Shown one piece after another: positions 27,414 to 36,291 of a stretch of 41,084 bases of DNA. Source of the stretch: Chlorobiaceae bacterium (GTDB taxonomy: Bacteria > Bacteroidota > Chlorobiia > Chlorobiales > Chlorobiaceae). The position numbers were made by a program, and so were the translations under genes. Location of the stretch: positions 1-41,084 of the forward strand of contig JAAXWX010000016.1 of NCBI GenBank assembly GCA_013334755.1, given 5' to 3'. Each line of letters opens with the position of its first letter. The stretch's first letter is position 1. Under the pieces are notes generated by a model. The model was not told where the DNA came from. It saw only the letters and a program-made list of their open reading frames with translations, and searched no databases.

Positions 27414-28435
27414 GAGTTTGTGACTTTGATTATGAACTGCCCGAAGAGAAGATTGCAAAATATCCGCCCGAGGTACGTGGCTCGACCCGTCTTCTGGTTC
27501 TTGACCGTCACACTGGTGCTGTAACGCACACATCCTACTGCAGCCTGGACGTTTATTTGCAGCAAGGTGACCTGCTTGTGTTGAACAATACCAGGGTGGT
27601 CAGGGCAAGACTTTTTGCCTTCAAATCTACCGGTGCGAAAGTTGAACTGATGCTGCTTGAAAAGCACAGGGAGGAACAAAGTCTTGTGCTTTATCGAGGG
27701 AAACTGAAAAAAGGTGACCGGCTCATGGCATACGATCATGAACTGCTTGTTACTGATCTTGTCGATAATGGTGTTGCGCGCATAGCCGTGTGCGATGGTT
27801 GGCCGCTTATTAACCTTTTCGAGCGTTTCGGCGGAGTGCCCATTCCCCCCTATCTTAAACGAGATGCCGAAGATGTTGACCAGGAGCGTTATCAAACCGT
27901 GTTTGCCGAATTGCCGGGCTCAGTGGCAGCACCAACTGCCTCCCTGAACATGACTCCTGAGTTGCTTGAAAAGCTTCGCAGCAATGGTGTCGACGTCATG
28001 ACGTTGACTCTGCATGTCGGTCTTGGCACCTTTCTGCCTATCAGGGTAGATGCGCTTGAGGAGCATGTCATGCATCGTGAGTTTTACTCGATACCGCCAA
28101 AGTGTGCTGAAAAAATCCGCAAGGTAAAAGCGGCAGGCGGAAGGATTGTTGCTGTCGGTACTACCGTCACAAGGGCACTTGAGCATGCAGGACAGCGCAT
28201 TGAGACGTTCACGGGCGATGAACCGCTGACGGGAGAAGCTGATATTTTTATCTATCCCGGTTATCAATTCCGAATTGTTGATCATCTTCTGACCAACTTT
28301 CATGCACCCCGATCAACCGTGCTCATGCTTACAGCCGCATTTGCAGGCCCTGATAATCTGCGTAATGCCTACAGTGGGGCTCTTGCAGAAGGATATAGAT
28401 TTCTCAGTTATGGTGACAGCATGTTTATCTGTTGA
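27410..28435 (+). CDS. queA: S-adenosylmethionine:tRNA ribosyltransferase-isomerase
   Basis: QueA transfers the ribosyl moiety of SAM onto preQ1 in tRNA to give epoxyqueuosine. The 341-residue protein has the family start [92 protein letters not shown] and the C-terminal [18 protein letters not shown]. It overlaps hisD by four bases (ATGA) and is followed by an intrinsic terminator. queC of the same pathway is elsewhere in this window. Confidence 0.97.
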   Translation: MRVCDFDYELPEEKIAKYPPEVRGSTRLLVLDRHTGAVTHTSYCSLDVYLQQGDLLVLNNTRVVRARLFAFKSTGAKVELMLLEKHREEQSLVLYRGKLKKGDRLMAYDHELLVTDLVDNGVARIAVCDGWPLINLFERFGGVPIPPYLKRDAEDVDQERYQTVFAELPGSVAAPTASLNMTPELLEKLRSNGVDVMTLTLHVGLGTFLPIRVDALEEHVMHREFYSIPPKCAEKIRKVKAAGGRIVAVGTTVTRALEHAGQRIETFTGDEPLTGEADIFIYPGYQFRIVDHLLTNFHAPRSTVLMLTAAFAGPDNLRNAYSGALAEGYRFLSYGDSMFIC

Positions 28436-28478
28436 AATTTTATTTGAATCATAACATTTATTTCCTTCTCTCAGCCTT

Positions 28479-28504
28479 AAAGAGGCAGGTTGATCCTCTT
28501 TTTT
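28479..28504 (+). terminator. Rho-independent terminator after queA
   Basis: AAAGAGG (28479-28485) pairs with CCTCTTT (28495-28501) around a 9-base loop, and the T-run continues to 28504. It lies about 45 bases after the queA stop and ends the hisD-queA unit before acnB. Confidence 0.75.
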
Positions 28505-28585
28505 CGCCTAAAGAAATTAGTCTTTACTGCCGATTTGGAATATAGCTTTTCTTGCTTATGCAAGGGAGGTATGGTATTTTTAAAA

Positions 28586-28614
28586 TTGTTGCTTATTGCC
28601 TGACAGGATATAAG
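28586..28614 (+). promoter_or_regulatory. Possible acnB promoter
   Basis: TTGTTG (28586-28591) and TATAAG (28609-28614) are spaced by 17 bases, about 65 bases before the acnB ATG and downstream of the queA terminator. The -10 lies inside a weak dyad (TGCCTG 28597-28602 with CAGGCA 28620-28625) that could bind a regulator. This is tentative, based on hexamer likeness only. Confidence 0.3.
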
Positions 28615-28680
28615 TTTTCCAGGCATTTTCTATAAGTGCATTCGTTTCACACACACACATAACATTTGGAGATTGACCTT

Positions 28681-31251
28681 ATGAGTCTTGTAGACCAATA
28701 TCGCGCGCATACCGAAGAGCGGGCTAAGCTCAACATACCGCCATTACCGTTAACTGTTGAACAGACTCGCTTGCTTGTCGGTCTGCTTCAGCAGGATATC
28801 GTTACTGAAAAAGAGTATTTGCTTGAGTTGTTTCGTGAGCATATCAGCCCGGGTGTTGATGACGCTGCATTTGAGAAGGCTGCGTTTCTTGATGCCCTTC
28901 TTAAAGGAGAGGTATCCTGCAGTGTAATCGACAAGATAGAGGGAGTCCGGATTCTGGGAACTATGCTTGGCGGTTATAATGTCAAGCCTCTTGTTGATGC
29001 GCTCAGTCATGATGACAAGGCTATATGTCGCGAAGCTGCAGCGATGTTGAAAAAGACCCTTCTCGTCTATGACCTGTTTGACGTTGTTGTCGAACTTTCA
29101 AAAACCAACTCTTATGCGGAAGAGGTGCTCAAATCATGGGCAGAAGGTGAGTGGTTTCTCTCAAAACCTGCCCTTCCTGAGAAAATGACCCTTACGGTTT
29201 TCAAGGTGCCGGGTGAAACCAATACTGATGATCTTTCACCGGCCAGTGAAGCCTTTACACGCAGTGATATTCCCCTGCATGCGCGTTGCATGCTTGGCAC
29301 CAAAATAACCGATCCGATAGGAACCATTGCTGAACTGAAAACAAAAGGCCATCCGCTTGCCTATGTCGGCGATGTTGTCGGTACAGGCTCAAGCAGGAAG
29401 TCGGGAATTAACTCGGTTCAGTGGCATATCGGCAATAATATTCCTGCAGTTCCGAACAAGCGGACTGGCGGTGTGGTGATCGGTAGTATCATTGCGCCTA
29501 TTTTCTTCAATACTGCAGAGGATTCGGGAGCTCTGCCGATTCAGGCTGATGTGACGGCACTGGAGATGGGTGATGTCATTGATCTTTACCTTTCAACCGG
29601 CACCATAGAAAAGAACGGCGAGGTCATCGCGCGTTTCGAACTTTCCCCGAATACAATCGCTGATGAGGTACGTGCCGGGGGACGTATTCCGCTGATTATT
29701 GGCAGAACCCTGACAAGAAAGGCGAGGAAAGCGCTCGGACTGGGTGAAGAGAGCATCTTCCTGCGTCCGGAACAGCCAGCAGACAGCGGCAGAGGGTATA
29801 CGCTTGCCCAGAAAATGATTGGCAAGGCCTGTGGTCTTGAGGGTGTGCGTCCGGGGATGTATGTCGAACCAGAAACTCTCACGGTCGGCTCACAGGATAC
29901 AACGGGCGCGATGACTCGTGATGAGGTAAAAGAGTTTGCCGCATTGAGTTTCAGTGCAGATCTGTTTATGCAGAGCTTTTGTCATACCTCAGCGTATCCA
30001 AAGCCTTCTGATGTCGCATTGCACAGAAGCCTTCCCTATTTTATCATGAGCAGGGGCGGGATTTCGCTTAAACCCGGAGACGGGGTTATTCATACCTGGC
30101 TGAACCGTATGGTGTTGCCCGATACGCTTGGAACCGGTGCAGACTCCCATACCCGGTTTCCAATCGGCATCTCCTTTCCTGCTGGTTCAGGGCTCGTGGC
30201 TTTTGCGGGTGTTACCGGCACCATGCCGCTGAATGTTCCTGAATCGGTGCTGGTGCGTTTTACAGGTGAGCTTCAGAAAGGGATTACGCTGCGGGATCTT
30301 GTCAATGCCATTCCTTATGTAGCTATCAAGAAAGGCCTCTTAACGGTCGAAAAGAAAGGAAAGAAAAATGTTTTTGCCGGCCGTATTCTGGAAATAGAGG
30401 GACTGCCGAAACTCAAGGTTGAGCAGGCGTTTGAGCTCAGTGATGCTTCTGCTGAACGGAGCGCTGCCGCATGCACGGTAAGGCTTGATAAAGAGTCGGT
30501 GATCGAATATCTCAGCTCGAACATCAAATTGCTTGAACAAATGATAGAGCAAGGCTATGGCGATGCTGAGACCCTGCAACGTCGTATTGGCAAGATGGAG
30601 TCCTGGCTTGAAAATCCTACACTTCTTGAGCCGGATGCTGATGCAGCTTATGCAGAGGTTATTGAGATTGATATGAGCAAAATCACCGAACCTATTCTGG
30701 CTTGTCCCAACGATCCTGACGATGTCATGACACTGAGTGAAGTGCTGCTTGATGAAAATAAACCGAAAGTCATTGATGAGGTCTTTGTTGGAAGTTGCAT
30801 GACCAATATCGGCCATTTCCGAGCGCTTGGAGAAATTTTACGGAATAAGGGTGTTGCACCTGTCAAGCTCTGGATTGTTCCTCCCACAAAAATGGATATG
30901 ATAAAACTGGTCGAGGAAGGCTACTATTCCGTATTCGGTGCATCCGGCGCCCGTATTGAGCGTCCGGGATGTTCGCTGTGCATGGGCAATCAGGCAAGGG
31001 TGGCAGATAATGCCGTAGTTTTCTCAACCAGCACGAGGAACTTCGATAATCGCATGGGCACTGGTGCAAAGGTTTATCTGGGTTCTGCGGAGCTTGCTGC
31101 AGTATGTGCACTTCTTGGACATTTGCCTAACAGAGATGAATATATGGAGATTTTCAGCAGGCATCTTTCTGGCGGAAAAGGAGAGAACATTTACCAATAT
31201 CTTAACTTTCATCAACTTGAAAAAGCAGAATTAGAGTTGCTTGTTGAGTAA
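28681..31251 (+). CDS. acnB: Aconitate hydratase B
   Basis: AcnB interconverts citrate and isocitrate through cis-aconitate with a [4Fe-4S] cluster. In green sulfur bacteria it serves the reductive TCA cycle that fixes CO2. The ATG at 28681 follows GGAG by nine bases and gives 856 residues; E. coli AcnB has 865. The domain order is AcnB-like: an N-terminal HEAT-like region (about 1-160), the swivel domain (about 165-385, with [14 protein letters not shown] and GTGSSRKSG), then the three-part cluster domain. The cluster ligands are C706 (GSCMTN), C764 and C767 (CSLCMGN). It is monocistronic, between the queA terminator and the mini-lipoprotein gene. Confidence 0.97.
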   Translation: MSLVDQYRAHTEERAKLNIPPLPLTVEQTRLLVGLLQQDIVTEKEYLLELFREHISPGVDDAAFEKAAFLDALLKGEVSCSVIDKIEGVRILGTMLGGYNVKPLVDALSHDDKAICREAAAMLKKTLLVYDLFDVVVELSKTNSYAEEVLKSWAEGEWFLSKPALPEKMTLTVFKVPGETNTDDLSPASEAFTRSDIPLHARCMLGTKITDPIGTIAELKTKGHPLAYVGDVVGTGSSRKSGINSVQWHIGNNIPAVPNKRTGGVVIGSIIAPIFFNTAEDSGALPIQADVTALEMGDVIDLYLSTGTIEKNGEVIARFELSPNTIADEVRAGGRIPLIIGRTLTRKARKALGLGEESIFLRPEQPADSGRGYTLAQKMIGKACGLEGVRPGMYVEPETLTVGSQDTTGAMTRDEVKEFAALSFSADLFMQSFCHTSAYPKPSDVALHRSLPYFIMSRGGISLKPGDGVIHTWLNRMVLPDTLGTGADSHTRFPIGISFPAGSGLVAFAGVTGTMPLNVPESVLVRFTGELQKGITLRDLVNAIPYVAIKKGLLTVEKKGKKNVFAGRILEIEGLPKLKVEQAFELSDASAERSAAACTVRLDKESVIEYLSSNIKLLEQMIEQGYGDAETLQRRIGKMESWLENPTLLEPDADAAYAEVIEIDMSKITEPILACPNDPDDVMTLSEVLLDENKPKVIDEVFVGSCMTNIGHFRALGEILRNKGVAPVKLWIVPPTKMDMIKLVEEGYYSVFGASGARIERPGCSLCMGNQARVADNAVVFSTSTRNFDNRMGTGAKVYLGSAELAAVCALLGHLPNRDEYMEIFSRHLSGGKGENIYQYLNFHQLEKAELELLVE

Positions 31252-31267
31252 AAAAAACATTTATTAA

Positions 31268-31300
31268 GGCGGGATGTGAAATTTTTTTGCATATTCCGCC
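31268..31300 (+). terminator. Terminator-like hairpin after acnB
   Basis: Bases 31268-31278 pair with 31290-31300 (11 bp, including two G-T pairs; GGCGG/CCGCC at the base) about 17 bases after the acnB stop. The T-run is in the loop, not after the stem, so termination would be weak or Rho-assisted. It could instead protect the mRNA 3' end. Confidence 0.4.
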
Positions 31301-31392
31301 ATACAGTAGGCTTTTGAAAAGTCACTGTTTTTTTTTATTATTCGAGAGCTGATGAAGCTGTCAATTATCAAACAACAAAAATAATAATAGCA

Positions 31393-31623
31393 ATGAAAAA
31401 ACTTTTCATTTTCCTCTTTCTTTTAAGCTCAGTTTCTTTCGTGGGCTGCGCAAAAAAAACTGAAGCTCCTGTTGAAGCTCCTGTTGAAGCACCTGCAGCA
31501 CCAGCAGCAGAAGCAGCACCTGCAGCACCAGCAGCAGAAGCAGCACCTGCAGCGCCAGCAGCAGAAGCAGCACCTGCAGCGCCAGCAGCAGAAGCAGCAC
31601 CTGCAGCACCAGCAGCAAAATAA
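31393..31623 (+). CDS. Small Ala/Pro/Glu-repeat lipoprotein
   Basis: This 76-residue protein has a complete lipoprotein signal peptide (MKKLFIFLFLLSSVSF, lipobox VGC, lipidated C19). After a short KKTE linker it is entirely low complexity: two EAPV units, then the nonapeptide APAAPAAEA four times and a final partial copy. The mature chain has no fold and would act as an extended, Pro-rich tether or spacer in the periplasm. Its function is unknown. No Shine-Dalgarno is seen (AATAATAGCA precedes the ATG). A strong terminator follows, and acnB lies 141 bases upstream. The signal peptide and terminator argue that it is a real gene despite the repeats. Confidence 0.75.
   Translation: MKKLFIFLFLLSSVSFVGCAKKTEAPVEAPVEAPAAPAAEAAPAAPAAEAAPAAPAAEAAPAAPAAEAAPAAPAAK
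31489..31620 (+). repeat. 27-bp tandem repeat encoding a nonapeptide
   Basis: Four full 27-bp units starting at 31489, 31516, 31543 and 31570, plus a 24-base partial unit, fill the 3' half of the lipoprotein gene. The unit begins GCACCTGCAGC and differs only by A/G at one wobble position in the third and fourth copies. Because 27 is a multiple of 3, copy changes would alter protein length without breaking the frame. Confidence 0.93.
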
Positions 31624-31650
31624 GTTTCCGGTTTCCCGGTTTCTTATGTT

Positions 31651-31685
31651 AAAGAGACAGAATGAAAGTTCTGTCTCTTTTTTTT
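31651..31685 (+). terminator. Strong Rho-independent terminator after the mini-lipoprotein gene
   Basis: AAAGAGACAGAA (31651-31662) and TTCTGTCTCTTT (31669-31680) form a perfect 12-bp stem with a TGAAAG loop. It is followed by more T residues, to 31685, and lies 27 bases after the lipoprotein stop. Confidence 0.93.
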
Positions 31686-31790
31686 ATATCTGTTTAAAGG
31701 GAAATAAAAGAGTTGTTTGGTCTGCTGGCGTGGAAATGTGACCGTTCTGATTACAGAAAATAGAGTCGTCTGCTCAGGCGGATACCAGAT

Positions 31791-31829
31791 AAAAAAAAAG
31801 AGACATATTTTAGTATGTCTCTTTTTTTT
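31791..31829. terminator. Bidirectional terminator beside tRNA-Gln
   Basis: GAGACATA (31800-31807) pairs with TATGTCTC (31814-31821) around TTTTAG, flanked by nine A before and eight T after. On the minus strand it lies directly after the 3' end of tRNA-Gln and would end that transcript. It also works for forward transcription past the lipoprotein gene. Confidence 0.85.
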
Positions 31830-31832
31830 GTG

Positions 31833-31906
31833 CTGAGGAGGCAGGACTCGAACCTGCAAATTGCCTGATCCAGAATCAGGAGCCTTACCAATTTGGCCAC
31901 TCCTCA
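31833..31906 (-). tRNA. tRNA-Gln (CTG)
   Basis: The minus-strand cloverleaf has acceptor TGAGGAG/CTCCTCA with a non-G start (U1-A72), typical of tRNA-Gln. The anticodon stem CCTGA/TCAGG carries loop TTCTGGA (anticodon CTG), the T-loop is GTTCGAG-like, and the discriminator is G. CCA is not encoded. A terminator follows within a few bases of the 3' end. Confidence 0.95.
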
Positions 31907-32416
31907 ATAGTGAGGTGAATATATTAAAAAATATTTTATTCCAACTCCCTTTTTTGATTTTTTTAAGAATGGAGGGCAGAACAGGAATGAGACTATTGCT
32001 GTGATCATGGATGAAAAGGCATGTGCCTATATAAAATCATGATAGAATGTTTCAACAGGGAAATGTTCATGGTATCAAGCCTGCCGGAGTTGAAGTCGAT
32101 GACAGCATAGTGACACAAGCTTAAGCTGACTTTAAAAAATATTCACACAAGCTTATACCTTAATTTCTCTCAAGTAAATAGTATTTGACAATATAGGCAG
32201 ATACTGCATTCAGTATGTCGAACATGAATATCCGGTCAACGTAATCGTATCAATAATCAGCATGAACAAATGGTATGGTGAAACCCATATTCATGATGAT
32301 TGAATGGTATACAAGCAAGTTTTTGGATATTTCCTTTACGTTTTGAGCTTTATTCGGGGATGTATAGCTGCTGTTATGGTAATAAGGATAAGAAGAGCAG
32401 AGAGGCAAAACGAGAG
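31907..32416. other. Intergenic region between tRNA-Gln and tRNA-Arg
   Basis: About 510 A/T-rich bases hold no gene I can support. The only open frames are very short or run into tRNA-Arg. An 11-base direct repeat (ACACAAGCTTA at 32113-32123 and 32145-32155) is present, with a 32-base period. A TTGACA hexamer at 32185-32190 has no good -10 partner. The minus-strand promoter of tRNA-Gln must lie at the left end. Confidence 0.6.
32113..32155. repeat. 11-base direct repeat, 32-base period
   Basis: ACACAAGCTTA occurs at 32113-32123 and again at 32145-32155. The period is close to three helical turns, which would place both copies on one DNA face. No function is known. Confidence 0.6.
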
Positions 32417-32419
32417 TGG

Positions 32420-32493
32420 TGCACCCGAGAGGAGTCGAACCTCTAACCGTCTGATTCGTAGTCAGATACTCTATCCAGTTGAGCTACGGGTGC
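32420..32493 (-). tRNA. tRNA-Arg (ACG)
   Basis: Minus strand: acceptor GCACCCG/CGGGTGC, anticodon stem TCTGA/TCAGA with loop CTACGAA (anticodon ACG, read as ICG after deamination by TadA), variable CGGTT, T-arm AGAGG/CCTCT, discriminator A. The next bases (32417-32419) encode CCA, unlike tRNA-Gly and tRNA-Gln here. Confidence 0.95.
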
Positions 32494-32501
32494 AATTATG
32501 G

Positions 32502-32575
32502 TAGCGTGTACGGGATTCGAACCCGTGATCTTCGCCTTGAGAGGGCGATGTCCTGGGCCACTAGACGAACACGCC
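32502..32575 (-). tRNA. tRNA-Glu (CTC)
   Basis: Minus strand: acceptor GGCGTGT/ACACGCT (G1-U72 wobble), the typical tRNA-Glu D-region GTCTAGTGG, anticodon stem TCGCC/GGCGA with loop CTCTCAA (anticodon CTC), and T-arm ACGGG/CCCGT. The discriminator is A. CCA is encoded at 32499-32501. Eight bases separate it from tRNA-Arg. Confidence 0.93.
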
Positions 32576-32605
32576 AGGTAAACTTTATGAAGCATTCACA
32601 ATCTG

Positions 32606-32679
32606 TGGGCCCTGTAGGACTTGAACCTACGACCCAGCGATTATGAGTCGCTTGCTCTGACCAACTGAGCTAAGGGCCC
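32606..32679 (-). tRNA. tRNA with CAT anticodon (probably Ile2, else elongator Met)
   Basis: Minus strand: acceptor GGGCCCT/AGGGCCC, D-arm GCTC/GAGC, anticodon stem AGCGA/TCGCT with loop CTCATAA, T-arm GTAGG/CCTAC, discriminator A. CCA is not encoded. The anticodon CAU can be elongator Met or, after lysidine modification by TilS, Ile2. The anticodon arm AGCGACTCATAATCGCT closely matches the E. coli tRNA-Ile2 arm and differs from E. coli elongator Met. It is not the initiator, which lacks pairing at position 1-72. murA ends 77 bases upstream on the same strand. Confidence 0.9.
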
Positions 32680-32755
32680 TCAATGCTTGGCTTTAGAGGC
32701 AGTTAATATAATGCATTGGCGATAATATCCAAAAAAATAATCTTCTTTTTTCAGG

Positions 32756-34030
32756 TTACTCAAATTCATTATACTTTTCGCGAATGATATCTGCGCCAAG
32801 GCTATTCAGCTTTGTTTCGATCTTTTCATATCCCCGGTCGAGATGATATACTCTCAGGACTTCAGTCGTGCCTTCAGCAACGAGTCCTGCAAGAACAAGG
32901 CTTGCTGATGCTCTGAGATCGGTGGACATGACTTTCGTGCCCGACAGGCGTTGTGGCCCATGTACAATAGCTTGATTTTTGTGAATCTCGATTTGGGCGC
33001 CGAGACGGTTCAGTTCCGGAATATGGTTGAATCGTTCATGATAGACCTTGTCGGTAATATGACTCGTTCCATCAGCCTGGGTCATCAGGGCAATCCATTG
33101 AGCCTGCATATCTGTAGGAAATGCAGGGTAAGGTTTTGCAGTTACGTCTGTGGCAATAAGCTTATCCGGGCTTTTCAGGGTGATGCTGTTTTTGGTTGTT
33201 TCAATGGAGCAGCCCGCATGGATAAATTTTTTCAGCACATTTTTCATCTGTTCGGGTTCTACACCGTTCACAGTAATCTCTCCGCCGGTTATGGCTGCTG
33301 CAGCAAGCAGGGTTCCTGCTTCAATTCTGTCGAACACATTATAAAATTCAATTGCTTTGAGCGAATTTGATCCATCTATTTCAAGCTCGGTGGTACCTGT
33401 TCCCCTGATTGTTGCACCCATGGCAACAAGAAATTTGCACAGAGTTTCGATTTCCGGTTCCGCAGCAGCATTGCTTATGGTTGTGGTTCCCTTGGCAAGT
33501 ACGGCGGCCATGAGGGCATTTCCTGTCGCTCCTACAGAAGAAATCGGAAAATCGATATGCCCCCCTCGAAGTTTTCCTCCTTTGGCCCTGGCTTCAATAA
33601 AACCTGTTTGAATAGTGATCGTTGCGCCGAGTTTTTCCATAGCCATCAAGTGAAGGTCAATTGGGCGCGGTCCGAAAGCACATCCTCCAGGAAGAGAGAC
33701 TCTTGCATGACCGAATCTTGCAAGCATTGGCCCGAGCACATAGATTGAGGCCCTCATTTTTTTTACCAGTTCATACGGCGCCTGAAGACTTTCCACATTT
33801 CCGGATGAAACGTGCAGCGTGTTACCCTTAAAAGTTGTTTCAGCACCCAGATGATGCAGAAGCTGGGTAAAGGTCATTATATCTTTCAGATCAGGGATAT
33901 GATGAAGGGTAAAGGCGCCATCCCCGGTCAGCAGTGTTGCGGCAATAATCGGCAGCGAGGTATTTTTTGATCCAGAGGCAGTGATACTGCCGGAGAGCCG
34001 GCGGCCGCCTTTTATGACGAGCTTGTCCAT
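32756..34030 (-). CDS. murA: UDP-N-acetylglucosamine 1-carboxyvinyltransferase
   Basis: MurA performs the first committed step of peptidoglycan synthesis, transferring enolpyruvate from PEP to UDP-GlcNAc. The 424-residue inside-out barrel has [10 protein letters not shown] (K22, N23) and the active-site cysteine C117 in [11 protein letters not shown]. The Cys is the fosfomycin target, so the enzyme should be fosfomycin-sensitive. [19 protein letters not shown] and [13 protein letters not shown] close the sequence. It is divergent from the EnvC-like gene across 197 bases, so two wall-related genes share a control region. Three tRNAs follow on the same strand. Confidence 0.98.
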   Translation of the reverse strand: MDKLVIKGGRRLSGSITASGSKNTSLPIIAATLLTGDGAFTLHHIPDLKDIMTFTQLLHHLGAETTFKGNTLHVSSGNVESLQAPYELVKKMRASIYVLGPMLARFGHARVSLPGGCAFGPRPIDLHLMAMEKLGATITIQTGFIEARAKGGKLRGGHIDFPISSVGATGNALMAAVLAKGTTTISNAAAEPEIETLCKFLVAMGATIRGTGTTELEIDGSNSLKAIEFYNVFDRIEAGTLLAAAAITGGEITVNGVEPEQMKNVLKKFIHAGCSIETTKNSITLKSPDKLIATDVTAKPYPAFPTDMQAQWIALMTQADGTSHITDKVYHERFNHIPELNRLGAQIEIHKNQAIVHGPQRLSGTKVMSTDLRASASLVLAGLVAEGTTEVLRVYHLDRGYEKIETKLNSLGADIIREKYNEFE

Positions 34031-34227
34031 GAATTAGTACGATGATGAAAAACCAATAGTTACTATTATTTCAGGTCAAGAAAAACAAATTATTTTTTTC
34101 TTCGGCTCTTTGCGAAGAAAAGATTTTATCCTTTACCTTGAACTGATATTCTTTTTGTGTTTTCGTTTGGGTGTATATAATCGTTTTTTTGTACAGGTAG
34201 TTGAATTTTAATGCTTGAGGACTTTTT

Positions 34228-35709
34228 ATGACTGTTATCTTGTCATCTGTTTTTGTTGATAGATCGTTGCGGATAGCAGCTCTTCTGTTCTTTTTATGGA
34301 CTGTTGTGCCGCTCTCGTTCGCGTCGGCTTTGCCCAAAAACAGCGAGATATCGAGGATTATGAAAGAACGTAAGGCAGTAGAACAGAACCTTGCAAACTT
34401 GAAACAACAGTTGAAGGAGTATCAGTCCAAACTCAATTCGACAACTCGCAAAGAGTCACAATCTTTCAGGATATTGGAAAATATCCGCACTCAGATACTG
34501 GTGCATGAAAAGATGATCAGTGAAAATCAGAATTATCTCAAAAAGCTTGATGCGGATATTGGTCGTTTGCGCAATGAACTTCAGGGGAATCGCCAGATTT
34601 ATGGACGGGTTTCTGATGATTTTGGCAGAACGGCTGTTTCTGTTTACAAATATGGCAGAGACAGGGAAATAGAGCATTTATTTGCGTCCGGGTCAGTTAC
34701 TAATGCTTTGGTTCGGGCACAATACATGGGATTTTTTACCAGGGCTGTTCGCAGTAATGTTGATGAATTGCAGCAGGTTGCTGTCAAGCTTGAAAATAAC
34801 CGGCTTGCACTTGAGCAAAGTTATCTGCAGAAAGCTGAAATGGTCAAAGAGCAGGAACGGCAGTTAAAAACCTGGTCGGCCACCAAAAAAGAAAAAGAGG
34901 TATTGCTGGACCGGTTAAGGAAGAACAAAGAGGCATACGCTTTACAGCTTGCTTCTGTGCAGAAAAAACGTCGTCAATTGCAGTCAAGGATAGAGTCGCT
35001 GATTCTTGCAGAACAGCGAGCTGTAGAGGTTGAAAATGAGCGGCGCCGCAGGAACCTTGAAGCACGACGGCTTGAGGCTCGGCGGAAGGAAGTGCAGCGG
35101 CTTGAGGCACAACGAATGGAGGCGCAGCGACTCGAATCACAGCGTTTTGAGACGGATCGATTGTCAGGGAAGAAGGAAAAGGAAGTTGTTTCTTCGCCGA
35201 TGAAACAAGATGCCCGAAAACCTGAAACTGCTTTGCAGAGAAGTCAGGAAAAGCAGAGTGTCTCCCTGCCAGAGGAAGGTTCTTTTGATCTTGAAAGAGT
35301 TTCGGCGGATTTCGACAACTCTTTAGGTTCGTTGCCCTGGCCAGTACGCAATGGTGTTATTTCCCAGAGATTCGGATCGGTTCAGGACAAGGAGCTGAAA
35401 ATTGTAACCACTAATAACGGAATTGATTTTTCTGTTCCGGTCAATACCCAGGTAAGGGCTGTTTCTGGCGGTAAAGTTGCCCAGATCGCCTTTCTTCCAA
35501 CCTTCGGTAATATCGTTATTATCCGTCATCCGAAATCCTATCTTACTGTATATGCGAATCTTGGCCAGTTGAATGTAGTCAAGAACGATCTTATAAAATC
35601 ACAGCAACTGCTCGGTGTTTCCGGCAAAATGCTTGAAGGCGGTTCAGTTGTGCATTTTGAGATATGGAAAGGCCGAGTCAAGCAGAACCCTGCAAAATGG
35701 CTTAGATAA
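34228..35709 (+). CDS. EnvC-like protein: coiled coil plus degenerate LytM (M23) domain
   Basis: The 493-residue exported protein has a signal peptide ending FASA (about 34). A long coiled coil follows (about 40-310), ending in Arg/Glu/Gln-rich repeats (RRLEARRKEVQRLEAQRMEAQ). The C-terminal LytM/M23 domain spans about 369-493. Zinc ligands are lost: the HxxxD motif reads N396-NGI-D400, and the HxH motif reads V474-V-H476, so it should not cut peptidoglycan. E. coli EnvC is likewise a degenerate LytM protein that activates amidases at division. This protein probably does the same, though no amidase gene is near. GAGG lies nine bases before the ATG. It is followed 8 bases later by the Yip1-type gene. 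Confidence 0.88.
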   Translation: MTVILSSVFVDRSLRIAALLFFLWTVVPLSFASALPKNSEISRIMKERKAVEQNLANLKQQLKEYQSKLNSTTRKESQSFRILENIRTQILVHEKMISENQNYLKKLDADIGRLRNELQGNRQIYGRVSDDFGRTAVSVYKYGRDREIEHLFASGSVTNALVRAQYMGFFTRAVRSNVDELQQVAVKLENNRLALEQSYLQKAEMVKEQERQLKTWSATKKEKEVLLDRLRKNKEAYALQLASVQKKRRQLQSRIESLILAEQRAVEVENERRRRNLEARRLEARRKEVQRLEAQRMEAQRLESQRFETDRLSGKKEKEVVSSPMKQDARKPETALQRSQEKQSVSLPEEGSFDLERVSADFDNSLGSLPWPVRNGVISQRFGSVQDKELKIVTTNNGIDFSVPVNTQVRAVSGGKVAQIAFLPTFGNIVIIRHPKSYLTVYANLGQLNVVKNDLIKSQQLLGVSGKMLEGGSVVHFEIWKGRVKQNPAKWLR

Positions 35710-35717
35710 TAACTTTT

Positions 35718-36281
35718 ATGGGCGTCAAAGAACTGTTCTCTACAATTTTCACACTGTTATTCCGCAACAACACGTTGTGGCGCAATTACCGGAACAACGA
35801 GGGCATCAAGGCTGATGATTTCAATGTGATCAGGGAGTATGCTGTCCCGGTGATTGCCCTTGTGCAGTTGGCAAAGTTTCCCTTGATCGGAGTGCCCCGT
35901 TCAGCAATGTTTTTTACCATTGCCATTTTTCTTATTGATATTGCGGCACTGTATCTTATTACGGGTGCAGCCATTTACCTGCTTGCGCAAGGACAACAAC
36001 CGAAAAATTTCAAAGACCGGATGCTGACGGTTGTTTGTTATTCGATGACCCCTGTCTGGCTTTTTGAGCTTGTATATTTTATGGGTCCATGGAGCTGGAT
36101 TTTTGCCTTTTTTGCGGTCATCTCTACCCTTGTTATCGGTAAAAATGGTTTAAAGATCCTGCTTGATCTCGATATGACTCTTTCTGCTCCTGCACTGAGA
36201 AATACAGCTCTCTCTGTGGTGATGGTCAATACGGTGGCTTATCTCCTGATAAACTCAATTATACGATTGTTCAACTTTTGA
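35718..36281 (+). CDS. Yip1-family membrane protein
   Basis: This 187-residue inner-membrane protein has about five hydrophobic helices (near 43-60, 65-90, 105-120, 122-145 and 160-183) and the Yip1-domain layout, including [18 protein letters not shown]. Bacterial Yip1 proteins are widespread but have no settled role. It starts 8 bases after the EnvC-like gene and ends 10 bases before nadE, so the three are probably one transcript. No enzyme motif is visible. Confidence 0.72.
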   Translation: MGVKELFSTIFTLLFRNNTLWRNYRNNEGIKADDFNVIREYAVPVIALVQLAKFPLIGVPRSAMFFTIAIFLIDIAALYLITGAAIYLLAQGQQPKNFKDRMLTVVCYSMTPVWLFELVYFMGPWSWIFAFFAVISTLVIGKNGLKILLDLDMTLSAPALRNTALSVVMVNTVAYLLINSIIRLFNF

Positions 36282-36291
36282 CCACTTCATC

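Noticed and set aside
31489-31620. Tandem 27-bp repeats as a CRISPR array
   Set aside because: There are no unique spacers; the units are contiguous and encode a regular peptide.
31406-31741. Poly-Leu and His/Gln-repeat open frames in other frames of the lipoprotein gene
   Set aside because: They are products of the 27-bp repeat read in the wrong frame or strand; only the frame with the lipobox makes sense.
32304-32504. 66-residue open frame in the tRNA region
   Set aside because: It runs through tRNA-Arg on the opposite strand and has no ribosome binding site.
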